Shown: positions 24,751-34,042 of the stretch, piece after piece
How the letters are laid out: the number at the start of each line of letters is the position of its first letter
Numbering within the stretch: position 1 is the first letter of the stretch
From: Sinisalibacter aestuarii
GTDB taxonomy: Bacteria; Pseudomonadota; Alphaproteobacteria; Rhodobacterales; Rhodobacteraceae
Length of the DNA: 64,000 nucleotides
Direction of reading: 5' to 3'
Assembly: GCF_027923545.1 (NCBI RefSeq)
Contig: NZ_BROH01000001.1
Coordinates: forward strand, 881,001 to 945,000
Position numbers and translations under genes: made by a program
The notes under the pieces: model-generated
What the model was told of the DNA's origin: nothing
Seen by the model: the letters and a program-made list of their open reading frames with translations, nothing else
The model's database searches: none

Positions 24751-25965
24751 ATGAAAATCGCTCGTGCCGAAATCTTTGCCCTGGACCTGACGGATGGGGC
24801 CACGAACCCGCGCCACTCCTCGCCCTGGCATCCGGTCATTCTTCGGCTGACCACCGACGACGGCGCGACGGGTCTCGGCGAGGCCGGCCTTGCCTACGGC
24901 GTTGGGCACAACGGGGCTGTCGGGATGCTGCGGGACTTCGTCAGCGCCTTCGTGATCGGCCGGAACCCGCTCGAACGCGAAAAGCTCTGGCACGACATGC
25001 AGTACAGATCCTTCTGGGGCGGTGCGAGCGGTCCGGTCATCGGTGCAACGATGAGCGCGATCGACATCGCCATGTGGGACCTTACCGGCAAGATCCTTGG
25101 CCAGCCGGTCTGCAATCTTCTCGGCGGCCGCGTGCAGGATAGCCTGAGATGCTATGCCAGCCAGATCCAGTTCTGCGACAGGTTTGGCGAAAACTGGGTG
25201 AACCTGACGGAGCCGGAGGAGTATGCGGCCTCAGCCATCAGCGCGGTCGAGGCGGGCTATGACGCAGTGAAGGTGGACCCGATCACCATCGACGAGGACG
25301 GCGACCGCGAGTCCCCGCATCGGCTGAAAGGCGTGCTCGACAAGAAGATCGTCAACCGCGGGCTGCGCAGGATGGAGGCAATCCGCGATGCAGTCGGGCC
25401 GGATGTGGACATCATCCTCGAATTGCACTCCCTGACCTCGCTTTCTGGAGCGCAGCAATTTATCGAGGCCTGTGCCGGGCTCGACCTGTTCATGGCCGAA
25501 GAGGCGGTCAGCTTCAATTCCAGCCGGCCATCGCGCACGCTCAAGCAACGCATGCCGCATATCCGCATGACCGGCGGCGAGCGCATATTCACCCGCTGGC
25601 AGTTCCGCAGCTATCTTGAGGACGGCAGCTTCGACATGCTGCAGCCGGATTTCTGCCTGGCCGGCGGGATCTCGGAAGGGCGCAAGATCTGCGACATGGC
25701 GCATGCCTACGAGGTCACGATTCAGGGTCATGTATGCGGTTCGCCGATTTCATCCGCCGCGGCGATGCATATCGAAACCTCCATCCCGAACTTTCAGATC
25801 CACGAACACCACGTGATCGCCACGACCGAGATGAACCGGCGCATCTGCCAGCAGGATTACCAGCCGCAGCAGGGCCGGTTCCGGGTCGGCGATGCGCCGG
25901 GGCTGGGGCTCGATCTGGATGAAGATTACGTGCGTCACCACGCGACGGTTCTTGAGGTGGCCTAG
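24751..25965 (+). CDS. Mandelate racemase/muconate-lactonizing enzyme family protein (enolase superfamily)
   Basis: This is a 404-residue protein with an N-terminal capping domain (MKIARAEIFALDLTDG) and a TIM barrel. GATMSAIDIAMWDLTGKILGQPV is the family signature. GYDAVKVDPI, DVDIILELHSLTS, FMAEEAV and RMTGGERIFTRWQF give the metal-ligand acids at barrel-strand ends. The Lys in VKVDP and the His in ELH resemble acid-sugar dehydratases more than racemases or cycloisomerases. The predicted step is Mg-dependent dehydration of an imported aldonate-like acid to a 2-keto-3-deoxy acid. Its place after a TRAP system fits that. Exact substrate is unknown. Confidence 0.85.
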   Translation: MKIARAEIFALDLTDGATNPRHSSPWHPVILRLTTDDGATGLGEAGLAYGVGHNGAVGMLRDFVSAFVIGRNPLEREKLWHDMQYRSFWGGASGPVIGATMSAIDIAMWDLTGKILGQPVCNLLGGRVQDSLRCYASQIQFCDRFGENWVNLTEPEEYAASAISAVEAGYDAVKVDPITIDEDGDRESPHRLKGVLDKKIVNRGLRRMEAIRDAVGPDVDIILELHSLTSLSGAQQFIEACAGLDLFMAEEAVSFNSSRPSRTLKQRMPHIRMTGGERIFTRWQFRSYLEDGSFDMLQPDFCLAGGISEGRKICDMAHAYEVTIQGHVCGSPISSAAAMHIETSIPNFQIHEHHVIATTEMNRRICQQDYQPQQGRFRVGDAPGLGLDLDEDYVRHHATVLEVA

Positions 25966-25993
25966 GGGCAGAAGACGACGGAGGGCGCAGCGC

Positions 25994-26758
25994 ATGACCG
26001 CAAGACTGAAAGGCAAGGTTGCCGTGGTGACCGGAGGGGCCAACGGAATGGGCGCCGCCCAGGCCGCCATGATGGCCCGCGAGGGGGCGAAGGTTTGTAT
26101 CATGGACGTTCGCGACGATCTGGCCGCCCCGGTGCTTGAGCGGATTCTGGATGCCGATGGCGAGGCCATGTTTCACCGCGGTGACGTGACACGCGAAGCC
26201 GATTGGGAAGAGGTTCTGGCTGCCGTTGTCGCACGCTACGGACGGTTGGACATCCTGGTGAACAATGCCGGGATCGGAGCGAACCGGCTTGATCCGGACA
26301 GCGTGGATGACTGGAAAACGGTCATGGAGATCAACGTGATGGGTGCCGCGATCGGCACACGTCTGGCTGTTCCGATCATGCGTGCGGGCGGCGGCGGTGC
26401 AATCGTCAATATCTCGTCCATCGCGGCGTTTGCGGCGTTCGAAGACGCCAATCCCGTCTACGCGACGTCGAAGGGTGCCCTCTGGACCTATACCCGGCAG
26501 GCGGCGCTGACCCATGCAAAGGACGGGATCCGCGTAAATTCGATTCATCCGGGCTTGATGCCGCGGATGCTGCAACCCGGGAATCCGGCCCTGAGCGACG
26601 CCGAGCAGGGCCGTGCCGACAAGCTGGGACACGTCCCGCTGCGCCGTCTCGGACACCCGGACGAGGTCGCCTATGGCGTTGTTTTCCTTGCCTCGGACGA
26701 GGCGAGCTACGTCACCGGCTCAAGTCTGGTCATTGATGGTGGATATCTCTTGAAATGA
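25994..26758 (+). CDS. Short-chain dehydrogenase/reductase (SDR)
   Basis: This is a 254-residue classical SDR. VTGGANGMGAAQAAMMAREG binds the cofactor, and Asp in IMDVRDD favours NAD. LVNNAGIG, SSIAAFAAF and the catalytic YATSK follow. The C-terminus is VTGSSLVIDGGYLLK. It shares GANGMGA and HPGLMPRML with the SDR at 16936-17706, so the two are recent paralogues, one next to each type of NTF2 gene unit. Its stop codon overlaps the next start (ATGA at 26755-26758), so it is tightly coupled with the FAD-linked dehydrogenase. Confidence 0.9.
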   Translation: MTARLKGKVAVVTGGANGMGAAQAAMMAREGAKVCIMDVRDDLAAPVLERILDADGEAMFHRGDVTREADWEEVLAAVVARYGRLDILVNNAGIGANRLDPDSVDDWKTVMEINVMGAAIGTRLAVPIMRAGGGGAIVNISSIAAFAAFEDANPVYATSKGALWTYTRQAALTHAKDGIRVNSIHPGLMPRMLQPGNPALSDAEQGRADKLGHVPLRRLGHPDEVAYGVVFLASDEASYVTGSSLVIDGGYLLK

Positions 26759-28146
26759 ATATGCAAACCCAGTCACACCAACCCGGCCTCGACGCGATAA
26801 AGGCGCATTTTCAGGATCGTGCCGTTGCAGCGCAGGCGATCCTCGACCAGCACGCACACGATGAATCCTTTCATCCCTGGGCGCCGCCCGATCTTGTCGT
26901 TTTTGCACGAAGTACCGAGGACGTGGCCGCTGCAGTCCGGATCTGCACGCAACACAAGCTGCCCATCGTTGCCTTCGGGGCCGGCACCTCGCTTGAGGGG
27001 AATGTGAACGCCGTCCGCGGCGGCGTCTGCATCGACCTGTCGCAGATGGACAGGGTATTGCAGGTCAATCCCGAGGATTTCGACTGCACCGTTCAGGCGG
27101 GTGTACGTCGCAAGCAACTCAACACCGAACTGCGCACCACCGGGCTGTTCTTCCCGATCGACCCGGGCCCGGATGCGACGATCGGAGGCATGGCGGCGAC
27201 CCGGGCTTCCGGCACCAATGCCGTGCGATACGGCACCATGCGCGAGAACGTCATCGCGCTGACGGTCGTTACCGCCGGTGGGCATGTCGTGCGCACCTCA
27301 CGCCGGGCCCGCAAGTCCGCGGCCGGCTATGACCTGACGCGGCTGTTCGTCGGCTCTGAAGGGACGCTCGGGATCATCACCGAGGTGACGCTGCGTCTTT
27401 CCGGCATCCCCGAAGAGACCATCGTCGGGCGATGTGCCTTTCCGTCCGAAGCCGCCGCGGTGGATACCGCGATCCAGACGCTGCAATCCGGGGTGACGCC
27501 GGCGCGGGTCGAGTTCCTGGATGATCGGCTGATCGCCGCAGTGAACCGGTATTCCGGCCTTGACCTGCCCGAAACCTCGACCCTGTTCTTCGAACTGCAT
27601 GGCAGCGCGGCGCATGTCGCGGAACAATGTGAGTTGCTTGAGGCGATTGCGAGCGAGAACGACTGCTTGTCCTTCGAGATGGCTCAGGGGCCGGACGAGC
27701 GCACGAGGCTTTGGCAGGCGCGCCACGACGCCTACTACGCCACCGTGAACCAGCGGCGCGACGCGCGGGGACTGGCCACCGATGTCTGCGTGCCGATATC
27801 GCGCATCGCCGAGTGCATCGTCGAAACCAAGAAGGATCTTGAAGATTGCCCGGTGCCCGCCTGCATCATGGGGCATGTCGGCGACGGCAACTTCCACGTG
27901 GTCTTCTCGCTCAACGCCGACGACCCGGCCGAACTCAAGGCGACGGAGGAGATCGGAAGACGGCTGGTCAGCCGCGCTCTGGCGATGGACGGCACCTGCA
28001 CCGGCGAGCATGGCGTCGGTCTGGGAAAGAAAAAATATCTCCCCGATGAATTTGGCGAAGAAGCGATGCAGGTGATGCGGCTGCTCAAGACCTCGCTCGA
28101 CCCCGACAACATTTTCAACCCTGGCAAGATCGTCGATCCGGCCTGA
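26755..28146 (+). CDS. FAD-linked oxidoreductase, GlcD/D-lactate dehydrogenase (cytochrome) type
   Basis: This is a 463-residue flavoprotein of the vanillyl-alcohol-oxidase fold. The PCMH-type FAD domain contains VAFGAGTSLEGNVNAVRGG, FPIDPGPDATIGGMAATRASG and GLFVGSEGTLGIITEVTLRL-like sequence. The C-terminal substrate domain has IMGHVGDGNFHVVF and GTCTGEHGVGLGKKKYL with the conserved active-site histidines, then LDPDNIFNPGKI. Relatives oxidise D-2-hydroxy acids such as glycolate or D-lactate and pass electrons to quinone or cytochrome. No separate Fe-S partner (GlcF) is nearby, so it resembles the single-subunit Dld class. Confidence 0.9.
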   Translation: MNMQTQSHQPGLDAIKAHFQDRAVAAQAILDQHAHDESFHPWAPPDLVVFARSTEDVAAAVRICTQHKLPIVAFGAGTSLEGNVNAVRGGVCIDLSQMDRVLQVNPEDFDCTVQAGVRRKQLNTELRTTGLFFPIDPGPDATIGGMAATRASGTNAVRYGTMRENVIALTVVTAGGHVVRTSRRARKSAAGYDLTRLFVGSEGTLGIITEVTLRLSGIPEETIVGRCAFPSEAAAVDTAIQTLQSGVTPARVEFLDDRLIAAVNRYSGLDLPETSTLFFELHGSAAHVAEQCELLEAIASENDCLSFEMAQGPDERTRLWQARHDAYYATVNQRRDARGLATDVCVPISRIAECIVETKKDLEDCPVPACIMGHVGDGNFHVVFSLNADDPAELKATEEIGRRLVSRALAMDGTCTGEHGVGLGKKKYLPDEFGEEAMQVMRLLKTSLDPDNIFNPGKIVDPA

Positions 28147-28161
28147 GACAAGGGTTCCCCA

Positions 28162-29004
28162 ATGCCTGCACATCACACCCCGCTGCGTTCGACAGACTGG
28201 CTGGCGCAGAACCTCGCCACGGTAAAGATCGTGGACGCCTCATGGTATCTGCCGCAAGACGGGCGCGATCCTGCGCAGGACTTTCTTGCCGCGCATATTC
28301 CCGGAGCGGTCCGCTTCGATCTGGATACGATCTGCGCGCCATCGGATCTTCCCCACATGATGCCCGCACCAGGGCAATTCGCGCAGGCGGTGTCCGCCCT
28401 AGGAATTTCGGACCGGGATACGATCGTCGTTTATGACACGGCGGGGTTGTTTTCGGCGGCGCGGGTGCGCTGGATGTTCCGGGGGTTCGGCGCGTCGGAG
28501 GTTTTCGTGCTTGACGGTGGCTTCCCGGCCTGGGTCGCCGAAGGCCGCCCCACGCAAAGCGGCCCTGCAAAACCTTCGCCAGCCGGGTTCAGCGCGGTCG
28601 CACCGAAGGAGGCGGTCGCCGACAAGTCCCATGTCCTGTCCGCCGTGCAATCGGGCACGAGAGCCATCATGGACGCCAGAAGCCCGGCCCGGTTTTACGG
28701 CGAGGTGGCCGAGCCACGACCGGGCGTCCGGTCGGGCCACATCCCGGGAAGCGTGAACGTGCCCTATTCCGAGCTGATCGAGAATGGCCGCATGAAGCAA
28801 ACGGCGCATCTGGCAGAGATATTGTCGGGTCTTGGCGTCACCGTTGGGGATCCCGCGATCGTCAGCTGCGGTTCGGGCGTGACCGCGGCGATCATTGCCC
28901 TTGCGCTTGAACTGAACGGCAACCGCGATGTCGCGGTCTATGACGGCTCCTGGGCCGAATGGGGCGCCGACCACGCCCTTCCAATCGAACCCGACAGGGG
29001 ATGA
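28162..29004 (+). CDS. sseA: 3-mercaptopyruvate sulfurtransferase (two-domain rhodanese)
   Basis: This is a 280-residue protein with two rhodanese domains. The first is inactive and starts STDWLAQNLATVKIVDASWYLP. The second carries the catalytic cysteine in CGSGVT (residues 236-241), the motif that marks mercaptopyruvate sulfurtransferases rather than thiosulfate rhodaneses. CRSG-like thiosulfate loops are absent. HIPGAVRFDLD and HIPGSVNVPYSEL are the two domain entry strands. It would transfer sulfur from mercaptopyruvate to a thiol or cyanide acceptor. Its presence inside a catabolic operon suggests a sulfur-bearing substrate, or detoxification of a by-product; this is inference. Confidence 0.9.
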   Translation: MPAHHTPLRSTDWLAQNLATVKIVDASWYLPQDGRDPAQDFLAAHIPGAVRFDLDTICAPSDLPHMMPAPGQFAQAVSALGISDRDTIVVYDTAGLFSAARVRWMFRGFGASEVFVLDGGFPAWVAEGRPTQSGPAKPSPAGFSAVAPKEAVADKSHVLSAVQSGTRAIMDARSPARFYGEVAEPRPGVRSGHIPGSVNVPYSELIENGRMKQTAHLAEILSGLGVTVGDPAIVSCGSGVTAAIIALALELNGNRDVAVYDGSWAEWGADHALPIEPDRG

Positions 29005-29012
29005 ACCCACCG

Positions 29013-30431
29013 ATGTCCGAACCGGCAACACATTCGCGATCAGATGACCAGACCCGGCGCCGTCTTTCGCCCGTGCAGGCGGTGCGCCAGGGGATGCACG
29101 CCTATTCCTGGGGGCTGGACTTCAAGGAGTGGGACAGGCTGCGGGAATGCCTTGTCGGGGCGTTGCGGTTTTCGTCGTCGCGGACGGTGACGACAACCGA
29201 TGCAGAAAGCCGCATCGCGTCGTTTCAGGGGCGGGTTGATGACTATGCGGCCCGCTGTCATCTTCATTGCAACCAGTTGGTTCGCGTCGACGGCGACCGC
29301 GCGGCGTATACCGGCTATCTGATGCTCGCCCGGGTTCGGCAACCCGCCGATGGCGGCGGTTTCTTCTACGAGGGGGGCTTCTACCGCAACACTTTTGTGC
29401 GCGAAGGCGGGAGCTGGAAGGCGTCCGAGATCATCTGGCAGGACGTTTTCAGCGACTCCGGCGCTCCGATGAAAATCCTGCACGACACGCTCGCCAGCCC
29501 GATCACTGCCGCAAAGCAGGTTCTGCCCGAAGGGCCCGGCACCGCAGCGACGGAACACGACGCGGTTTCGGCGGTCGTCAACTGGGTGATCCGGGCGGCG
29601 GACAGCGGCGATCTCGCCGCGTTTCACGAATGGGTCGACGCGATGGCGAACGGCACGGTCGATGGCCAGGCTTGTCGCGGGCGTGACGCGCTGGCCCAAG
29701 CCTTTCTTGCGCCGGCAGGGCGGCGTCTTACCTTTTTGGCCAACCATCGCGTCCGCGTCTCGGGGGACCGGGCCAGCTACGCCGCCTCTGCCGCAATCGT
29801 GACGATCGGAACGGGGCAATCCTCCAGCCGTCAGGCCGGCGGAATCCTGCACGCGGACCTGAGCAAGTCGCCCGATGGGTGGCGGCTTGCAGCGTTGCGA
29901 CTGCAGATCCTCTGGGACACGCAGAAGGCCACGGTTCCGGCCCAGTCCCCGGTCGCCGATTGCCCGGACCTTTGTGACGACTGGACCGGGAACGGCATTG
30001 TCCCGGATGGCCAGCGGCTCGAAGACCTTCTCCACCGGATGCTGGCATGCGTCGACGCCGGAGATCGCGATGGGCTGAGCCGCTGTCTCGCGGATGACGC
30101 CACCGGGAAGCTTTGGGACGCCGAACCGCTCCGGTCGCGCGCGGCGATTGTTGCGGCCCTTCTGGAGTACCGCGGGTCTCTGGATTTTCTCCAAAGCTTT
30201 GCCTTCAACACGGTTGTCCGGTTCGAGGGCGAGCAATCCACGCTGAAATGCTACTCGATGGCGCGTCAGGTTTCGGCGCAAGGGAACGCTCCCGACACGG
30301 TTGGCGGACGTCTCTTTATGAAGGCAAGACACGAGGCCGGGGCCTGGCAGATCACCGACCTCACATTCTGCCGCGACTTCGGCCCCTTTGATGTGCCTCG
30401 GGCGCCGGCGTCATCCATAGCTCAAAGTTGA
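29013..30431 (+). CDS. Triple SnoaL/NTF2-like domain protein (paralogue B)
   Basis: This is a 472-residue protein with three NTF2-like domains, homologous end to end with 17753-19114 and 30448-31836. Domain 1 keeps the Tyr/Asp pair (AYSWGLDFKEW) and the strand His (RCHLHCNQLVRVD). Domain 2 has Val and Thr (VIRAADSGD; RLTFLAN). Domain 3 has Met and Ser (MLACVDAGD; LQSFAFN), and ends with TFCRDFGPFD. Only domain 1 therefore looks catalytic. ATG 29001, which overlaps the sulfurtransferase stop, is an alternative start; 29013 is preferred for spacing from AGGGG. The middle and last domains are more diverged than in the other paralogues. Confidence 0.78.
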   Translation: MSEPATHSRSDDQTRRRLSPVQAVRQGMHAYSWGLDFKEWDRLRECLVGALRFSSSRTVTTTDAESRIASFQGRVDDYAARCHLHCNQLVRVDGDRAAYTGYLMLARVRQPADGGGFFYEGGFYRNTFVREGGSWKASEIIWQDVFSDSGAPMKILHDTLASPITAAKQVLPEGPGTAATEHDAVSAVVNWVIRAADSGDLAAFHEWVDAMANGTVDGQACRGRDALAQAFLAPAGRRLTFLANHRVRVSGDRASYAASAAIVTIGTGQSSSRQAGGILHADLSKSPDGWRLAALRLQILWDTQKATVPAQSPVADCPDLCDDWTGNGIVPDGQRLEDLLHRMLACVDAGDRDGLSRCLADDATGKLWDAEPLRSRAAIVAALLEYRGSLDFLQSFAFNTVVRFEGEQSTLKCYSMARQVSAQGNAPDTVGGRLFMKARHEAGAWQITDLTFCRDFGPFDVPRAPASSIAQS

Positions 30432-30447
30432 TGAAAGGATCGCAGTC

Positions 30448-31836
30448 ATGGACACGGGACTGACACAGGCGAGAAACACCGCAAACGACGTTCATGCGAT
30501 CATCAGGCTGATGAACGAGTATTCCTGGGCGCTCGACAACAACGACTGGGACGAGCTGCGCCGGTGTTTTGCGGTTCCCATGCAATTCCTGGCCTCGACC
30601 ATGGCGCCAGTCCGCGATGTCGAGGTTCTGATCGCCGGCCTCAGCAGCCGCGCCGGTACCTTTGCGCACCGGCGCCACATGCAAAGCAACGGGTTCGTGC
30701 GGGTCGATGGCGACCGGGCCTTCTACACGGGCAACATGATGAATCCCCGCGTACAGGCCGAGAAAAGCGACCACGAATTCTTCCTCGCCGGCGGTTATTA
30801 CCGGAACGAGTTCATCCGCACCGACGCGGGCTGGAAGATCGCGATCAAGTGCTGGCAGGATGTCTACAGCGAAGGCGGACTTCCCCCGGCAATGCAGAAG
30901 GCGGGCGTGGCGGGCTATGGCAGTTCGGCCTTTCCTCGTGTGCTGGACGATCTGGTTGACGGTGCCACTTTCGGCGTGGTGGATGAACATGCATCGGATC
31001 GCGCGGCGGATGAGCGGATGCGCGTTCACGACGCCATCATGCGGATCTTCCGGGCGGCGGACGGAGCGCAACCTGCACATGGCAGGGTGGCACTGGCCGG
31101 GAATGCAACGGGACAGATTGCCGGGAAGACCATCGCCGGCGCCGATGCCCTGCTTGCCGCGCTCGATGGCAAGGGTGCAGCGCGATTGACACATATCACC
31201 AACGAGGTGATCGACCTTGCCGGGGACAATGCCGAATTCGCGTCCTACTTTTTCGTGGTCACGGCCAGACCGGAGGGCAATGCTCATACGGGTGGATTGC
31301 TGCGGGCAACGCTCGTGCGGGACGAGGGGTTGTGGAAAGCCACACATCTCGCGCTTGATCCGCTCTGGGCGCGTGGCGAAGCGGCGGCACCGGAGCCGGT
31401 GCACCCCATCATGCTTGGCGCGCCTCTCGCGGTCGATGACCCCGCGTCGGATGACGAAACGGCGGTCGTCGCTCAGCTCCACCGGCTGATCTGGGCATTG
31501 GATGGCGGTAGCGCCGAGCGCATCGAGCCTCTGTTGGATGCCCGTGCGAGGCTCGAAACGGGCACCGACGAGGTTGAAGGACGCGCCGCCGTCATCCAGC
31601 ACCTGTTGGACGAGCGGGCGCAGACACAGCTGCGCCAAAGCTATCTGTTCAACCCCGTGGTCACAATCGAGGGGGCTGAAGCGGATGCGCGTTTCTACAT
31701 GCTGACCCGGCGAGCGGAGGCCGACGGCGCCGTGAAAATGTTCGGCGGCAGGCTCTATGCCAGCGCCAGACGCGAGGGCGGCAGGGTCCGCATCACTGAT
31801 CTGAGGTTTGTCACGGATTTTGGGCCCTACGCTTGA
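30448..31836 (+). CDS. Triple SnoaL/NTF2-like domain protein (paralogue C)
   Basis: This is a 462-residue three-domain NTF2-like protein, more similar to 17753-19114 than to its neighbour 29013-30431. Shared stretches include IIRLMNEYSWALDNNDWDEL, FLAGGYYRNEFIRTDAGWKI, AIKCWQDVYSEG and the terminal VTDFGPYA. Domain 1 has Tyr and His at the putative catalytic positions (EYSWALD; RRHMQSN). Domain 2 has Ile and Thr (IFRAADG; RLTHITN). Domain 3 has Leu and Ser (LIWALDGG; RQSYLFN). It sits 16 bp after paralogue B and ends the TRAP-led operon. No signal peptide or membrane segment is seen. Confidence 0.8.
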   Translation: MDTGLTQARNTANDVHAIIRLMNEYSWALDNNDWDELRRCFAVPMQFLASTMAPVRDVEVLIAGLSSRAGTFAHRRHMQSNGFVRVDGDRAFYTGNMMNPRVQAEKSDHEFFLAGGYYRNEFIRTDAGWKIAIKCWQDVYSEGGLPPAMQKAGVAGYGSSAFPRVLDDLVDGATFGVVDEHASDRAADERMRVHDAIMRIFRAADGAQPAHGRVALAGNATGQIAGKTIAGADALLAALDGKGAARLTHITNEVIDLAGDNAEFASYFFVVTARPEGNAHTGGLLRATLVRDEGLWKATHLALDPLWARGEAAAPEPVHPIMLGAPLAVDDPASDDETAVVAQLHRLIWALDGGSAERIEPLLDARARLETGTDEVEGRAAVIQHLLDERAQTQLRQSYLFNPVVTIEGAEADARFYMLTRRAEADGAVKMFGGRLYASARREGGRVRITDLRFVTDFGPYA

Positions 31837-32119
31837 TCCGATCCGTTCGGGATGATTGGTGACCGCATGGTCGCCTGAGTTGGAGGCGCGCGATGATCCG
31901 TCGATGCCTCATCTATGAAAACGCGGGCGATGCCCCGGCAATCGCCGGTCCGCCCGGCTCATCACGCCTGTCTCGTTGCTGCGGCGCAAACCCGGGATAT
32001 CGGCGCGGGCGCCGAGGCGGGGTGGGTGGCTCGGAGAAAAGTTCATTCTCGACATCTGTCGATGAATGCGATGGCGAAGATGCGACTATGGTCGGTGTCA
32101 AAAGGAACGAGGGAGTTAA

Positions 32120-32827
32120 ATGGACACTTTCATCATAACGGGCGCGGCCGGGGGTATTGGATCGCCGACCGTATCGGCGATGGCGCGGGCAGACCGACGC
32201 CTCATCTGTGTCGATATCGACGCACAGGCGATGAAGGCACGCCTTCCCGGCGATCTGCCCGGTGAGATCGTCATGGTGCCGTCCTATCTGGACAATGCCA
32301 TGGCCTGCGCAAAGGTCGTCGACGCGACCGAAGGCCCGATCACGGGTCTCGTGCACCTGGCAGGGCAATTTGCCAACGACGATGACAGCGCGGGAACCTG
32401 GGATCGCATCCTCGATGTCAACCTGCGCACCGCCTATGATCTGACCCAGGCGATCCGGTCGCGGCTGCGCACCGATGGTGGCGCGCGGCTGGTCTATGCA
32501 TCGTCCGCCTCGTTCCGCAGGGGGTCGCCGGATGCTCTGGCCTATTCGGCGGCCAAGGCTGGCCTTGTGGGGATCGTGCGCGCCCTGTCCAAGAAACTCG
32601 GGCCGCGGGGAACCGTTAATGCGATCGCGCCCGGTCCGGTCGACACGCCGATGCCGGCGCAGATGATTGCGTCCGGGCGCCTCAACAAGACGCTGGAGTC
32701 AATTCCGATGGGCCGCATCGGCCGTCCCGACGAAGTGGCCTCGGTGATTGCGTTTCTCTGTTCCGAAGGGGCCAGTTACGTTTCCGGTCAGGTCATCAAC
32801 GTCGATGGAGGTCTGAATCCGTCGTGA
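32120..32827 (+). CDS. Short-chain dehydrogenase/reductase (SDR), atypical
   Basis: This is a 235-residue SDR. It has [22 protein letters not shown] at the start, NAD-type Asp in LICVDIDAQ, the catalytic pair in YSAAK, and [21 protein letters not shown]. The usual NNAG motif is replaced by VHLAGQF, and the segment after the second strand is shortened. It therefore belongs to a subgroup distinct from the other SDRs in this region. GAGGGAG precedes ATG 32120. It lies 283 bp after the triple-NTF2 pair and 97 bp before an OYE-family gene. Cofactor and substrate stay open. Confidence 0.85.
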   Translation: MDTFIITGAAGGIGSPTVSAMARADRRLICVDIDAQAMKARLPGDLPGEIVMVPSYLDNAMACAKVVDATEGPITGLVHLAGQFANDDDSAGTWDRILDVNLRTAYDLTQAIRSRLRTDGGARLVYASSASFRRGSPDALAYSAAKAGLVGIVRALSKKLGPRGTVNAIAPGPVDTPMPAQMIASGRLNKTLESIPMGRIGRPDEVASVIAFLCSEGASYVSGQVINVDGGLNPS

Positions 32828-32923
32828 CGATACACCGCGGTCGGGCTCCCGCCCGGACCACATCCCCCGCCCACCGACCGGCGCAGCGCGCCGCCACCGT
32901 CCTGCAAGCCCGAGGATAAAGAT

Positions 32924-34042
32924 ATGTCCAGACTTTTCAGCAATTTCCGCCTGGCGCAAATGGAGTTCCCGAACCGGATCGTCGTTGCGCCGATGTGCCA
33001 GCACATGGCCGAGCACGGAATTGCGACAGACTGGCACCTGATCCACTGGGGTAGTCTTGCACTGTCCGGCGCCGGTTTGGTCATGATCGAGGCGACCGGC
33101 GTGGAAATGGAGGGGCGTATCAGTCCGAACTGCCTGAGCCTCGATTCAGACGCTTCGGAAAAGGCGATGGGGCGGATGCTCGAGGTTGCGCGCCGCTACG
33201 GCGATTCGCGGTTCGGACTCCAGCTTTCGCATGCCGGCCGCAAGGGGTCTACCGTCACGGGATCGAGCGGACGCCAGGCCCTGACCGCGGCAGAGGGCGC
33301 ATGGCCGACCGTCGGTCCCAGCGCGATCGCGGTGGCCGAGGGCTGGCCGGTGCCCAAGGCCGCTGACCGCGAGGATCTGAAGAGGATCCGCGAGGCATTT
33401 GCCTCGGCGGCGAGGCGCGCGCTGGCCATCGACATGGATGTCATCGAACTCCATGCCGCGCACGGCTATCTCCTGCATCAGTTTCTGTCTCCCGTCTCCA
33501 ATCAGCGCAGCGATGCCTATGGCGGCTCGCCCGAAGCCAGGATGCGCTACCCGCTCGAGATCTTCGATGCCGTGCGCGAGGTCTGGCCCTCGGAGCGGCC
33601 GCTCGGCGTCCGGATCACCGGTCGGGACTGGTATCCGGGCGGGCTCGAACCCGAGGACGCCGTGCAATTCGCCACCGCGCTGCAGGAGCGGGGGTGCGAT
33701 TTTGTCGATGTGACGACAGGGGCCATCCGGCTGGATGCGCGGCCACCGCAGATCCATCCTGGCTACCAGGCTGAATATGCCCGCAAGGTGAAGGCCGAAA
33801 CCGGGATTCCCACCTTTGCGGTCGGCATGATCAACACCGCGGAACTTGCCGAAGAGCTCCTCGCCGCGGGTGATGCCGATTTTATCTGCCTCGCACGCGG
33901 GTTTCTGGATGACCCGCGCTGGCCGTGGCACGCCGCCGAGGCGCTTGGCGATACCATCGCCTATCCGCCAGCCTATGATCGCTGCCACCCCAGACTCTGG
34001 CCGGCAACAGAGACGGCGATCAGGAACAGAAAACTCGCCTGA
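32924..34042 (+). CDS. NADH:flavin oxidoreductase, YqjM-type Old Yellow Enzyme
   Basis: This is a 372-residue FMN enzyme. The cysteine in VVAPMCQHMAEHG, tuning the flavin, and DWHLIHWGSLALSGAGLV mark the YqjM class. GLQLSHAGRKGS, IELHAAHGYLLHQFLSP (His-His pair and the proton-donor Tyr) and NQRSDAYGGSPEARMRYPLEI complete the signature. Such enzymes reduce the C=C bond of alpha,beta-unsaturated carbonyls with NAD(P)H. The FMN phosphate loop is FICLARGFLDDPRWP. It differs clearly from the two NemA-like OYEs at 45108 and 61202, which have Asn as the second active-site residue. Confidence 0.92.
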   Translation: MSRLFSNFRLAQMEFPNRIVVAPMCQHMAEHGIATDWHLIHWGSLALSGAGLVMIEATGVEMEGRISPNCLSLDSDASEKAMGRMLEVARRYGDSRFGLQLSHAGRKGSTVTGSSGRQALTAAEGAWPTVGPSAIAVAEGWPVPKAADREDLKRIREAFASAARRALAIDMDVIELHAAHGYLLHQFLSPVSNQRSDAYGGSPEARMRYPLEIFDAVREVWPSERPLGVRITGRDWYPGGLEPEDAVQFATALQERGCDFVDVTTGAIRLDARPPQIHPGYQAEYARKVKAETGIPTFAVGMINTAELAEELLAAGDADFICLARGFLDDPRWPWHAAEALGDTIAYPPAYDRCHPRLWPATETAIRNRKLA

